Below, piece after piece: positions 25,180-36,357 of a stretch of DNA of 64,000 bases. The number at the start of each line of letters is the position of its first letter. The first letter of the stretch is position 1. The DNA lies in NCBI RefSeq assembly GCF_030704535.1, contig NC_081811.1, positions 3,984,501 to 4,048,500 on the forward strand, read 5' to 3'. This DNA comes from Vitis vinifera. Its lineage: Eukaryota > Streptophyta > Magnoliopsida > Vitales > Vitaceae. The notes under the pieces are model-generated. The model was not told where the DNA came from and searched no databases. It saw only the letters and a program-made list of their open reading frames with translations. Made by a program: the position numbers and the translations under genes.

Positions 25180-25864
25180 CTACCTTTTTCTGAGTGGAGG
25201 TCTTGAAGAAATTGCGGATTTGGAAGTCTTCCTCTTCACAGGAGTCGGAGCCTTCTTCATTGCTTCCGGAGTCTTAACCTGACTCAGACGCTTCATCTTC
25301 TTCGTCACCGTCGCCGATCCCTTTGCGCCTTTCTCTGCCTTCTTCTTCTTCTTCAAAATATCCGGGGTCTTCACCCCATCTAGCGGCTTCGTTTTCACTG
25401 CGTTACTCGTTATCTTCTTCGCTGCATTCTTCTCGGTGTTTTCCACTGCATCCGTCTTCTTCTTCAATGATTTCGCCTTCTCTGTGGCAGCAGTTTTGAA
25501 GGAGTTCTTCACTTTGACCAGTTTTTCTGATTTCACAAACCTTTTCAACTGCACTGAAAGTAGTTTGTTGAAATTTGGAGGAAGAGTCCCGCTGTATTTC
25601 TCCTCGATAAACTTCGAAATCGCTTGCTGGCTCGAGCCCGTTCGTTCCTTCAATGACGATATCGCTTCACAAATCATCTGTTAAAATTAAAAAGAAAAAA
25701 AATGAGACACATCCATTCCAAAAAGCACAGAAATGAAAAGAAACGCAAGCGAAAAAACAAAAACAGAAATCAAGGAAAGATGAGAAGACTTGGAAGTAAG
25801 GTGGGTGAGGCGTGGAAGACAGATCTGAGGCCTTGCTCTTCGCAGGAGCCATTTCTTCAGACAA
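25180..25864 (-). CDS. Linker histone H1, short form (two exons)
   Basis: Exon 1 is 25790-25864 and exon 2 is 25180-25677; the 112-bp intron has a GT donor and a TTTTAACAG acceptor and joins in phase 0. The product is 190 aa, or 186 if Met-5 (MAPAKSK) is the start. Residues ~18-85 form the winged-helix globular domain (HPPYFQ across the join, then MICEAISSLKERTGSSQQAI, SGTLPPNF, QLKRFVKSEKLVKVK). The rest is a Lys/Ala/Pro-rich tail, as in linker histones that bind nucleosome-entry DNA and compact chromatin. The N-terminal tail of about 17 residues is short beside many plant H1 proteins, and the C-terminal tail has few long Lys-Pro arrays. Whether it is a main or an inducible variant cannot be told. 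Confidence 0.9.
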
Positions 25865-26476
25865 TTTCGAGTGAGAACGACGAATGCTGTGGTGTTTTAA
25901 TGTTTTAAGTGTTGTTATGAAGTATTTTTGAAAATTGAAAATTTGATTTCAAATTGCTTTGGCGGTATGTTTTGAAAGGCATGAAGTGGAGGTGTTTTAT
26001 TGATAAATGACAGGGTGGACTGCAAGCGGTCCAATCCCATGGCCTGGTCATTGACTAAAAATCCGCTGGATAAGATCAAGAATCGGAATAGAAGGATCCG
26101 GCCCCCACGTGTATATATCTCAAATTATATATACTGTGGAATGGTATTTGTAGGGCTGTGTCCAACACCAACAATACCTTGGGAAGTTACTACTCTTAAA
26201 AAAATTGATGTGGGTGATTTTAATCTTGGGGAATAGAAGGGTGTGGAATTTGTTGGTTTGTTTTGATAATGGTGACATAGAGGATAATTCACATGTATGA
26301 ATGGAGAGGCCATCAACACACTTGCATTCTTCTCCTCTCATCTTACTTCCACTCTTGTCTTCTTCCTCCTCCCTCTCTTATCTCCAGTACACTCTCCCTC
26401 TCAATCCCCATTTCTTCTACTAGACTGCCCTTCTTCTCATCTCAGTAAATACTATCTCCCAGTGTCAGCCATTGAA
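25865..26476. promoter_or_regulatory. Shared intergenic promoter region between H1 (-) and proline-rich gene (+)
   Basis: The two start codons are 612 bp apart and diverge, so both promoters lie here. CCCCCACGTGTATATATC at about 26101-26118 joins a CACGTG G-box to a TATATATA run. The stretch just upstream of the plus-strand ATG (about 26320-26470) is a CT-rich leader. Confidence 0.5.
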
Positions 26477-26968
26477 ATGGCGACTCCACAGCCATTATTC
26501 ACCCTTTTCTTCCCTTTCTTGTTCGTCTTCATTTCTTCAATCATATTCTCAGTGGCTACTACAACAATATCAACAATGTCCAAGGGCCAAATCTCATGCA
26601 CAATGTGCTCTGAGTGCAGCAACCCTTGTCAGCCCATTCCCCCGCCGCTGCCTCCATCCCCACCGCCTCCTCCTCCCACAATTCTCTGCCCTCCTCCTCC
26701 TGCTCCACCACCACCACCTTCTTCCCCCGTCTCCGATTGCCCGCCACCACCTGACAGCCTGCAGTTCCCTCCGCCACTCCCTCCCATTGGTGGTAGCGGC
26801 AGCGGAGGCGGAGGAGGTGGCGGTGGATGGTACCCAATTCTCCCTTACTTTCCATTTTACTATTACAGCCCTCCTCCGCCTTCTTCCCTTTCCAACTCCG
26901 CTCATTTCAAAAACCACCCCATTGTTTCTTCCATTTTTCTTTCCCTCAGTTTCTTCTACCTCTTCTAA
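26477..26968 (+). CDS. Secreted proline-rich/extensin-like protein, likely GPI-anchored
   Basis: 163 residues from the ATG in GAAATGGCG; the open frame extends 60 codons further upstream but that part is CT-rich leader. Order: a signal peptide of about 30 residues (MATPQPLFTLFFPFLFVFIS), a short Cys segment (SCTMCSECSNPC), a Pro-rich block ~50-105 with SPPPPPP-type runs, a Gly run, an aromatic piece FPFYYYSPPPP, then a hydrophobic C-terminus (VSSIFLSLSFFYLF). This layout is that of small plant cell-wall proteins with extensin-type SPn motifs; the tail suits a GPI-anchor signal. The likely location is the plasma-membrane face or wall. Other frames over the repetitive DNA are shadows. No role beyond wall association is claimed. 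Confidence 0.8.
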   Translation: MATPQPLFTLFFPFLFVFISSIIFSVATTTISTMSKGQISCTMCSECSNPCQPIPPPLPPSPPPPPPTILCPPPPAPPPPPSSPVSDCPPPPDSLQFPPPLPPIGGSGSGGGGGGGGWYPILPYFPFYYYSPPPPSSLSNSAHFKNHPIVSSIFLSLSFFYLF

Positions 26969-27785
26969 AACAACCAAAAAGATAATCATGTATAAACCAG
27001 CTGGATCAAATGAAAAAGAAAAAGGAAAAAAAAACATCTGCAGCTTCGATGCGGATCTGGCAGCGGCAATGGTGACTGAAGCAGTTTGTCAACTTCATGC
27101 GTAATTTTATGCTAATATGTTGTTTATATATCTTAAGCTAGATGTGGGGAAAATAAAGATTGTCAACTTTCCTCTCTATTATTGTTGTTCCATTCTTCCA
27201 TTCCATGTTAATAATATTTCGTCTTCTGTCGATATTAGATCAGATGTGTCTGCGTTTATGTTTTTGCAAATGCTCACAGCCACAAGAATCAAGGGAACAA
27301 AATGGAAAGGACTCATAAGCTAACAAATTTGACATATTTTTAATAATTTTTTATAAAATATTTTCGGTAATAATTTGAAAAAGTTTTAAAATTCTTTTAA
27401 TAATATAATTTTCAAGGTTACTTTTGAAAATTGATTTTAAAGAATGGTTTTCAAAAGTTACTTTGACATCTATTTTAAAATACATTTGTCAAAAATAAAA
27501 CTGAGAAAGAAAGTCAACAGTCAACAGTATCAGAAAGAGAGACCATCCAGAACCTTAAGAAGGTGGACATTGGGTTTTGCCTAGAAAATTTGTTGTTCCA
27601 AGTCATCGTGGCCACATTATTCTTATATATTTTTTAAAAAATATTATATCAAACACATATTATTTGTACATATTTACTTTAAAGTTTAAACCAAGACAGA
27701 TAATTACCAAAAATTAAAAAAAAAAAAACATTTTCATCTTAGATTTACTCGTTCATTGCGAGCACCATTTCCATTTTCAATTTAC
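26969..27785. other. Intergenic, 3' ends of two convergent genes
   Basis: 3' flank of the proline-rich gene and, beyond, of the minus-strand gene at 27786. It contains an A-rich run at 27714-27730 and AT-rich filler. No further gene seen. Confidence 0.5.
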
Positions 27786-28582
27786 TCAGTAGTCACCACG
27801 CAGAGCTCTCAGAACTCTGGATTGAGGAGAATCAGGATCACCTCTCATGGCCGACTGTTTCCATATCTCATTAGCTCTCTGCAGCGCCTCCTCCGCCGTA
27901 TCAAGCTGCTCCGGCAACCAACCGATCACTACCTTATCGCCTTCGTGGTCCCCGTACGTTCCATCAGTGGCTCTCGTAATTGGCTTCCTGGTGTCAACCA
28001 CCTCAATCTCTGACAGCGGTGACGCTTTGTGGTGGCTGTAATAAGCCCTGTAATCTTCTTCTTCCACCTCTCGTCGTCTCTGCTCACCCTCTTCGTTGTT
28101 TGGCAATGGTGTTCCGTCTACTCCAGCGCAGATCGCATCTGTACTTATGCTGCGTTTTTGCTGGGTAATGGGGTCCAACGGACGGTTCACTCCAGTGGTT
28201 TCTAGCCTTGGGGAGGCGGCATATGGAGGCTTTGGAGGCACAAATGGCACTGTTTCTTTACTGGGTTTCACATCCTCTGTTCGTTGCTGAGAGTCGTCTA
28301 TCTTCTACAAGGATATGCTGTAATTTCAGTCTCAAATGACCCAGAAAACAAAGAAATGACCGGAGAGAGGGAGAGGGGGAAGAAGAAGAAGAAGAGTCTT
28401 ACATCGTTGTCTCTAGGGTGAACGAGGTCCTCCTTGATACCTGGGTTTGCAGTGTAGATTTCTGGGTCAGCTGTGCGACCACTGTTTGGGGCAGAGGCGG
28501 GTCCGCGCGGCATAGCTCGATTTCGGGCCAAGGAGAAGACCCGATAGGACGTCGTTGCTTTAGCTGCTAATCTTGATTGCAT
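27786..28582 (-). CDS. Uncharacterised two-exon plant protein, 232 aa
   Basis: Exon 1 is 28403-28582 (60 codons) and exon 2 is 27786-28304 (172 codons plus TGA). The 99-bp intron begins GTAAGA and ends TTGTAG, phase 0. The N-terminus (MQSRLAAKATTSYRVFSLAR) is basic, hydroxylated and without acidic residues, like a mitochondrial or plastid presequence. The middle carries HPRDND at the splice join and then PFVPPKPPYAASPRLETTGV and NRPLDPITQQKR. The end is hydrophilic, with GWLPEQLDTAEEALQRANEI. Overall it is polar and low in hydrophobics, a look shared with late-embryogenesis or stress proteins; that is inference. I do not recognise a named family. An ACGTGTC element lies about 130 bp upstream. 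Confidence 0.8.
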
Positions 28583-28670
28583 CTTCTGTTAATTTCCTCG
28601 ATTTGGCAGAACTAATCGAAATGGGGATTGTAGAGAGACTTCAACAGAATGTGAAGAGAGTGGGGGAGTG

Positions 28671-28717
28671 TATAAAGAGCTTGCGGCAAGACAGGTGCTG
28701 AAAGTAATTGACGTGTC
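28671..28717 (-). promoter_or_regulatory. Candidate promoter elements (TATA-like and ABRE-like ACGTGTC)
   Basis: A TATAAAG/CTTTATAC stretch at 28671-28677 lies about 90 bp upstream of the 27786-28582 gene's ATG. ACGTGTC at 28711-28717 is an ABRE-type core, and a CCACGTCACC motif is further up near 28825. Such elements often accompany ABA or seed regulation. Position fits a promoter; function is inferred. Confidence 0.4.
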
Positions 28718-29579
28718 AGCCTGTCACACTGCCACGCTGTACTTTGGGTGGCACCTTCTGGTTCTTTCACGCCTTCATCGCTTTGTCCTGAACGCTTGAG
28801 AATCAGCTAGAAACTTTGAGGAAGCCACGTCACCTTCTGGCTCTTGAGGAAGCATGTCGAACCATGCAGCGACACCCTGTAGGATCACCTCGAACCTTCT
28901 GTCACTTTGATAATAAGCGAGAATACAACCTTTTTCTTATGTTTGAAATAGAAAATGCTACTATTTTTTAGGTGAAAATTATTCACTGTGTTTCTTTATT
29001 CTTAATTTTCCTTTTAAAAGAAATGTTCAACCTAAGCTATACTTCGGAGTTAAGAGGATTACTCATTTCTAAAAACATAAATTTGAAATTTATTTCTCAA
29101 AATAAAAATTAAAAAGAACAAAAAATGAAAGCAAACATACCCTAAATGACATATCTAGGAAGGGAATGCTTTGATGATATATGCATGAAAGTGGAGATGA
29201 GTAGTTAATAAGAAAAATGTCATTATTTTCTAATTAATGACATTTTTGCAGGCCAATCAATGATCCAGGCTTGTGCATTTGACCACTACACTGAAATTAA
29301 TAGAGAAATTGAAGGATAAATAGTATGCTAACACAAAATGAGAATCAACATCATTGCATTCAATTCTTCCCATTACTACTAATCCGTGATCATTTTTCCT
29401 CTGCTTTTTCTTTCAATCCTTCCCAAAAACTAGCCCAAAAGTCAAAACTATGGAATGTAAAACATGGGTCAAACACTTGGCTCAGAACCAGAAGACAATG
29501 GTAGGTATGTTGGTTAGGGTTTTCAGTTTTCACTTCCATTTTTCTCCTTTTTTTTTTATCCGTTTGTTCTAGGTTCTAA
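28718..29579. other. Intergenic, promoter to 3' flank
   Basis: 28718-28920 carries a set of short CACGTCACCTTCTGG-like repeats (CACCTTCTGGTTCTTTCACG near 28751, CACGTCACCTTCTGGCTCTT near 28826, GAACCTTCTGTCAC near 28892) that probably belong to the upstream regulatory region. 28921-29579 is AT-rich, the 3' flank of the GATA gene. No gene. Confidence 0.45.
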
Positions 29580-30180
29580 CTAAGCGTATACAGAACCAGA
29601 TGAGAGAGCCATCAACAGTATTGCAGCTTCTTCTTCTTCTCCCAACTTCCTCCTCTGTTTTCCAGATCCCAATCTTCTCTGCAACACCATATCTCTTCCC
29701 AAAGCCATCAATCTGAGCTTCACTGAAACAAGCTCACTATTGCCACTGGTTCTGTTAATCTTTTTCTTATTCTTTTCTCCTCTTCCTGTGGCCAACCCCA
29801 GAAGGGCGCTCCTCTGTTTTCTGTATCTGATCCCACAAGCATTACATAGCGACTGAAAAGACGAAAATCAAAATCAGCAAAGACCCAGTAACCCAAATGA
29901 AGAGAAGAGCCTAAATTGAAGAGAAAATGGAAGTGTTTAATCAATCAGTCACCCTTGGCCCAGCTGGTCCGCCTCTCCATAGAGGTGTTCTTGTGGTGTG
30001 GCAATCCGCACAGCTTCTCTTGAGCTGCTCGGCCTTGTTTGGTTGAGAATCTGTAATCATTTTCTCAGACCCCGAAACCTGTTTGGAAAGATAGAATCAG
30101 ACATATAAAGAGAAGTAAAAAACAAAAACCCATCTGTGGAGCAAGATATTACTCACTTGTTCTTGGGGATCCATCATCAT
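29580..30180 (-). CDS. B-class GATA transcription factor with LLM domain (GATA15/16/17-like)
   Basis: Three exons: 30157-30180 (MMMDPQEQ), 29953-30078 (42 codons) and 29580-29852 (90 codons plus TAG), all joined in phase 0 at GT-AG sites; 140 aa. The zinc finger is split by intron 2: CADCHTTRTPLWRGGPAG in exon 2, then SLCNACGIRYRK in exon 3, giving C-X2-C-X18-C-X2-C as in plant B-class factors. A basic tail follows. The C-terminus reads AAILLMALSSGSVYA, which is the leucine-leucine-methionine (LLM) motif of GATA15, 16, 17 and 17L. Those nuclear DNA-binding proteins act in greening, cytokinin and light responses. Length and exon layout fit the family. No defect seen. Confidence 0.88.
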
Positions 30181-30600
30181 CAAAACTACTTATCTCTAGA
30201 AAGTGAAGAAACCCAAAAGACGATCAATCTTTCTGAGCTTGATCATGAGCTTAGCCGGTTAAAATCACAAGTTTCTGAGATGTAATCAAAACTATTCAAA
30301 TTCAAAGGAGTAAAGAGCTTCCAGCTTTCACTCAAAGAAAAAAACAAGGGCATAGACTAAACACAAATGTAGAAATCCGACAGGTAGCAGAGACAAAAGA
30401 GAAGTGTTTGTTACAAGGAAATGGAGTAGAGATCGAGATTTATTACGGAAAAGGAAATGAAAACAGCGATCAAGGGAGGATAGGATCACGGCTTGGGCAA
30501 ATGGAGGAAGAAAGCAGAGGAGAACAAGGGCAAAAGGGGCAGAGAGTATCTAAATATAAGGACAAAAGCAAGCAAATCTAGTCAGCAGGACCCGAAACCC
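30181..30600 (-). promoter_or_regulatory. GATA gene leader and promoter region
   Basis: AG-rich sequence upstream of the GATA start with no long frame; it resembles a long purine-rich (minus: pyrimidine-rich) 5' leader. A TSS is not fixed. Confidence 0.4.
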
Positions 30601-32930
30601 TAGCTTTGGTAATTCTAGAATGACCACAACGCCCCTGATATTCAAAATATTCTCTACAACCAACCATTTCACCCTGACCGTGGTGTTGGACGTGTTTGGA
30701 TATCAACCTAGGAATGATTTTATATCAACAATAAATACAATATTCATTAATTAAATGAAATCTAAAAAATGTAAGAGTTTGATCTAGTATATATTACCCA
30801 ATTTAAGCCTAAAAGGGCTCTTATAATTTTAAAACACATTTATATAATAATTTCTTTTTTATATTGATATGAATATTATAAATACCTTAACGTAGATACG
30901 ATATTTTCGTTATATTTCAACAAACACATATCCCTTATACAGGCAAACAAAACCCTACATCGAGATTACTATTTGTAACAATGCGCATCTAGATAGTACC
31001 CATAATAAGGACTTTCACAATTTCAAAACACGTCTATAAAATTAAGATAAACATATACATATATAATTTTGGGCTTTCGTATTTGATATCGTAAGAAAGA
31101 TTAATATAAACTTATCAAAATTTGAATATACATATTAATTTTGATATATTTGTTGTTTTTTTGTTTTTAAAATTTAAAACTTATATATAAGAATAACGCC
31201 ATTTTTACAAATGAATATAGATTTATATTATATTTTTAAAAATAAGTTTGACAAATCTTAGAACTCAAATTGAAAGAGCCCTTGGGGCAAATCCCATAAA
31301 ACTTGGGTGGACTTTTCAAGACTCAAATGAGTGCTAATGGGAGAATTTCAATTTTCAAACAGACATGCCAACTCAGTTATAAAAAGAGGCACTTATTAGA
31401 CAATTACCCAATAGGCTTTTTAGGCCTAAAGACATATGCTAGAAAAGGCTAGAATCATGGAAAGCTGTTTTTTCCACTATTTTAACATCCATTTAGCCAA
31501 AAGAATTTCCAAAAAGATGTATAAAGAGACAAAATCCGGCCCATATATTCTGGCAGTTGTGCAGACACAGACGCCCTTTTCTTGTTTTTTCTATTTTTGC
31601 CTTTCTTTCTCCCTCTTGAGACAGAAACCACACACCCTCTGATCAACCTACAAATCCCAGAAGGGAATCCTTTCAGCCACATATTTTGGAAGTGAGTTTG
31701 GGTTTTGGATTAGTTTATAAGTTTTGGGAATGGTGTGTTTCCATGGGGTTGATTTGAAAATATATAAAAAATAAGATTCTATTTTTCAAAATAATATTTA
31801 TTATTCTATATATTTTTAGGTCAAAAAAAAAATATCGAGTGAATATTATGTTTGACTTAAAAGCCCATAAAATTTTAATTACTTTTAAAACATTTCTTTT
31901 TATTTTTTAAAATTTCTATTAAAAAATAATTTTTCTAATAAATTTTACTATTTTAAAGATTTTTTTTATCAATATTTATTAAGAGCTTATTTGAAAACGA
32001 TTTTAAAAAGTTAAAAGCAATAATAAATAATCTACATAAGTATATTTTTTTGATAAAGTTTAAAAAATCACAATAAAAAAATTTTAAAAAAAAATTGTAA
32101 TTTTGTTAAAAACTATAACCTTGTCACAAAACTCATGAACAAAATAATTGGCACATGATGGAAAAACAATAGAAAAATGATGGTTTACTCTTCTTTCAAT
32201 CAACTCTTTTTCCTCCCACCCCAATATGCCAGATAAGTTATGTGCCATTCATTTGTTTTTTACACTTACCACTTAAAAAAAGACCGTTGATATCTGAGCC
32301 ATGACTTTTACTCTCTTTTATGCATAGACTCTTAGGCCGTGTCTGTGTGAAGTAAGAGCATGGATGGGAACAGGAGAATGCATTTGCAGAAGGCTGCAAC
32401 TCCCTCGGTAACATGACCTTATGTCCATGGACCATAACCATTTTCTCTTCTTTATGTTCTTCTAGTCTCAGAAGATTGGAAAATGCTATGTTGTACCTAA
32501 CATTTGATTTGGGCTAAAGAATTGTCCTCTAAATTTTACATCAACTTTCAACTGCACAACTCACAAACTCAAGTATCCTTTACTTCCTAACCCAAGCTGA
32601 AAATTATTTCAACTATTTGAAGGATTAATTAAACAAATTTCAATTTGAATTCTCCTCTAATCTACTAATTAAAACCATGTAACTGTCCTAATCCAAGATA
32701 ATCATAAGAAAATTAATTAAAGAAGAGACGGAGAAAATAAAATAATGATATCAAGAGATGAAGTGAAAAATCTCAAAAAAATAAAAAATTATAAGCATAC
32801 AAACAATAAAAAAACACATTTATAAAGAACAACAATTAAGTATAAGGTTTTGCCTAATTTAATTTCATCGACCCTTTTTGTTAGTTTGGTATCTCTAATA
32901 ATGTTAGTACTTCGACTAATATGTTATTTT

Positions 32931-33040
32931 ACAAATGTGAGCTTCATGCTTCGAGGGTTATGACCACAATATTATTACAACCATTTACAAATGTAAGCTT
33001 CATGCTTCGAGGGTTATGACCACAATATTATTACAACCAT
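32931..33040. repeat. Tandem duplication, two 56-bp units
   Basis: ACAAATGT(G/A)AGCTTCATGC and the following TTCGAGGGTTATGACCACAA recur at an offset of 56 bp with one visible difference. A recent slippage-type duplication. Confidence 0.9.
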
Positions 33041-33719
33041 CACAAGAGGTCATTGAATATGTAAACTTATTCTCTAATGTGTAATATTGACTTATGCTTT
33101 GTGAACTTATCATCTAATGCCTAATACCAACTCATACTTTGAAATATTTGCCATGGGCTATGATGTTGTCCAAACATGTGGCTTGACGAAGACATGTTTG
33201 CCATTAAATTGTAGGAATTTTTTGGATAAATTTTAAATTTTCTAGGTGGAGGGTGTAGAGGTGGGACCATTAAATTTTAAATTCTCCACCTACACAACAC
33301 TTCAATTTTGTTCTAGAAATTGAGGAAAGAGGCAGTGTATCTAAGTGAACAGGGGCAGTGTGTGTTTTCATTAATTTTCTTGACAACCAAACAAATCACA
33401 CAATCCAAATAAGTCAATGTGTTGTGAAAGAGAGAGAAGTCGAGTGAGATCGGACAAGAGGTAACATGGGAGGAATAGAACACAAAAGCCCCTCGACACA
33501 TCACAATTGACTTAACCGACGACCTTCAAGTTCCCCTTTTCTTTTTTTTCTTTTAGTTTATTTTCCCCTTTTCCATCATCTTTATCATTTTAATTAAAAA
33601 ATGAAACTTCGATTCACAATTAAAATTCAGTTAAAAAATAAAACCTTAGTTGATAATTAAGACTTTAAATTAAATTTTGAAAAAAAAAAAGTTATGACGT
33701 CACTCCTACAAGTTTATAC

Positions 33720-33834
33720 ATAAGTTTTACAAAAATTAAACCTTATATATTTATCTTTTTATAAAAAGGTTATTACATGAGTTTTACAAAGGTTAAATCC
33801 TTATATATTTATTTTTCTATAAAAAGGCTATTTT
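33720..33834. repeat. Tandem duplication, two ~57-bp units
   Basis: CATAAGTTTTACAAAAATTA at 33720 is followed by CATGAGTTTTACAAAGGTTA at 33777; both run into CTTATATATTTAT(C/T)TTT and TATAAAAAGG. Differences are scattered, so it is older than the 56-bp duplication at 32931. Confidence 0.8.
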
Positions 33835-33849
33835 GCCCCTAAAAATTTT

Positions 33850-34450
33850 TAGGGCGTGTTTGGTTATTATTTTCAAGAATTGTTTTCTTTTCTTAGAAAT
33901 AAAAAACACTAAAAACATGTTTGGGGAAAGGGGGTATGTTTTTTTTTTTTTTTTTTTTGTTCTCAAAAACCACTTTTTTGAGAATAATAAAAATATGTTT
34001 TTTTGTTTTTTCATTATTCAAATAATAAATTGTTTTCCATGTTTTTTTTTTTTTTTTTGAGTTTTTTAGCTACTTTTTATGTTTTCACGAAGGTGAACTC
34101 TACCCAAACACCACACCCCCACCCGCAAACCATTTTTTTTCTTTAAATTATTTAAATTAATATTCTTACACATTATTACAAAATTATCATTTATTTAAGA
34201 AAATTATAATTGGTATAAAATTTTCAAAATGAAATACTTTATTAATTAAAAAAACAACTTTCAAACATGTTTTTTATTTTATTTATTTTTAAAAACTTTT
34301 TTATTAATTCAACCAAATATTTTTTTTTCATAACAAAAATTGTTTTCTAGAATTCAGTTCTTAAAAATATTTTTTTTTGAAAACATATAAAACTGTTCTC
34401 AAAAACTATTTTTTAAAATAGTTTTAAAAAACAGCAACCTCACAAACCCC
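33850..34450. mobile_element. MITE candidate with degenerate inverted ends
   Basis: The left end AGGGCGTGTTTGGTTATTAT pairs loosely with the complement of the right end (AGGGGTTTGTGAGGTTGCTG). The interior is A/T-rich with several internal AAAACATGTTT-like copies. No target duplication is secure. Layout fits a hAT-type MITE of the GGCGTGTTTGG class. Confidence 0.45.
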
Positions 34451-34479
34451 TAGTTTCCACTTTTAATCTCTCCACATGT

Positions 34480-34845
34480 AAAATGGGAATTGAACCGTTA
34501 AAATCAACGGTCAAACCGTCAACCGGATAAAACAGAACGGTTATGTGTGAACCAATGGGCCAAATGGGTACATATTAATTTTGCTCAAAATGGACATCTC
34601 CAATAGGCCCAATCACTTATGGCCTAATCAGATTTCCATTTATAGTCCGATCACATGTCAAACTAAAATTGAACTCTCTGAACCAGCAATCAAATCGTGT
34701 ACCGGATCAAACTAGATGTTTATGTACGAGTCGATAGGGGCAAAGGGGCTGCTGCACATTGATCCTGTCCAAAATCGACATCTCCGATAGGCCGAATCAC
34801 TTGCTAAGGGGCGATCTTTTGCACTAAGCTTGTGGTCAACTCTAA
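34480..34845. repeat. Diverged tandem duplication, two ~185-bp units
   Basis: Both halves contain, in the same order, AATTGAAC, ACCGGAT(A/C)AAAC, a GTTTATGT-like stretch, GACATCTCC(A/G)ATAGGCC and AATCACTT. Many differences separate them, so the duplication is old. Confidence 0.65.
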
Positions 34846-35264
34846 CCCTTCTGTGATTCAAGGAAATCAAGTTTGTGTAAGTTGTCACTGTAGATGGGGT
34901 GTAGAAAAGTTAAAGGAGATGAAGGCTAGTGAGTGATTTATGAAATTATATAAATTGATGCACACAAATATTTAATAAAAGCATATTTTAGTTTCATTAA
35001 TTTAAATTCTTAAATAAACATAAATTTTTAAATGTACATTTATCTTTATAAGATAGTATGAAAATAATATAAATTAAATAATGTAATAATATTTAAAATT
35101 ATAAAATAATAAGATATATAATTTTTTAACATCTAAATAAAATTAAAAAATTAATATATTTATATTTTTCCTTATAATAATTTAATTTGATAAGATGAAA
35201 TATTATTAAAATTTTGAACAAAATATATTCTTAATTTTTTATAATTACTTGTATATATTTACCC

Positions 35265-36031
35265 TTTACCTCGTCAATGATTCGATGACAATTCAATCAT
35301 CAATTTGACTAATTATAAAAAATCATTTACACAATGGAACCTCAAAAGTAAAATTTTCAAAAACATCTTTTACAAAAAAATAAAGCAAAATTTGATAAAG
35401 ACAATAAAAGGAACTGGAGGTACCAAACTTAATTGGTGTCCAACCCATGGGTCCGCCCACCCGTTCAAGTGGCTGGTAACCCCCATAGAACCAAAGCCTT
35501 TGCCGAAAGGATAACCAAAATCACACAATCCGGATAGATCTCTCCAAATGCGACGATTCTCAAAGCCAGGTTGGTAAACCGCTAACTAAAAGAGGACGAC
35601 ACTACCTCACCCCAAAAGACAGCCACTATGGGTCACCCACCGAGGTAGGATGCCCAGAAAATCAAAGTCTGGATCTCCCTGGACCCCCCACTAGTCGATC
35701 CAGGAGAGTTGAACGTATATGGTCCCTAGGAGTAACGTACCGACTTGTACCCTGACTCATGCTCATAGACACCAAGGGTTGTAACAAGATTGGTCCAAGG
35801 AATGAGGAGCGGTGACAAGATTGGTGTGAGGAACAAAGGATGGTGACAAGATTGGTATGAGGAACAAGGGGTTGTGACAAGATTGATATGAAGAGCAGGT
35901 CTCGAAGCAAAGCTCTAACCTGTCTTGTTGGTAGCAAGTACCGAAGGGGTCAACCACTCACCACTTGACACGGGTTCCGTCCACCCAACCGTGGATGCCA
36001 CACAACCTTTGACGTTCACCCTCTTGACACA
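35265..36031. other. Non-AT-rich non-coding block left of the chromovirus
   Basis: From about 35410 the sequence becomes GC-richer (CCATGGGTCCGCCCACCCG, CTGGACCCCCCACTAGTCG) with no long frame. It may be the left part of an older repeat that the chromovirus split; the right part would be 41115-41360, which has a TATAAAAGG box. That link is an inference. Confidence 0.4.
35763..35900. repeat. Minisatellite, four ~32-bp units
   Basis: The unit is GTGACAAGATTGGTATGAGG followed by AACAAGG-type sequence, repeated four times with small differences from about 35768 to 35899. Confidence 0.8.
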
Positions 36032-36357
36032 TGATAGGTCCCAAACTCAGAGTATAAGGCTAAGATACTTTGTTTTCTCTTCGGGTGAGAAACGAACCAC
36101 AATTTGATTGCAAATAAAATACTCCTCTTTAACGAAAGCATTGGCTGCTTTAAATAAGCAAAGCCACGTACAAACGAGCATAACAAACGGAAATAAAAAT
36201 GACGGAAAACTCTCACTACGGATGACCCATTTCCTTCTGCACGTAGGACTCTCAACTGCCACCACCCAGTCCAAGTCCAACTGTTCTTCACGTTCCCACT
36301 CATCCCAAATATTTGGGATTTGGTTTATGGCCCCTCTCAGATCGTCGTGGCCTATCA
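36032..36357 (-). repeat. LTR (3' LTR in element sense)
   Basis: 326-bp LTR next to the polypurine tract. It contains the same sequence as 40789-41114. Short open frames on either strand here recur in the other LTR and are not genes. Confidence 0.93.

Larger units (their letters stand above)
30601..35264. other. Intergenic region with MITE-like and duplicated pieces
   Basis: AT-rich DNA. Listed separately are the 56-bp repeat at 32931, the ~57-bp pair at 33720, the MITE candidate at 33850 and the ~185-bp pair at 34480. Frames at 31436-31682 and 32238-32441 lack motifs or splice partners. Nothing else is supportable. Confidence 0.5.

Noticed and set aside
26472-27104. 210-codon plus frame and two minus frames over the proline-rich gene
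   Set aside because: Low-complexity shadows; only the frame with signal peptide, SPn motifs and hydrophobic tail makes a coherent protein.
27756-28290. Four plus-strand frames opposite the two-exon gene
   Set aside because: The minus strand has proper splice sites and consistent phase; the plus frames are fragmentary.
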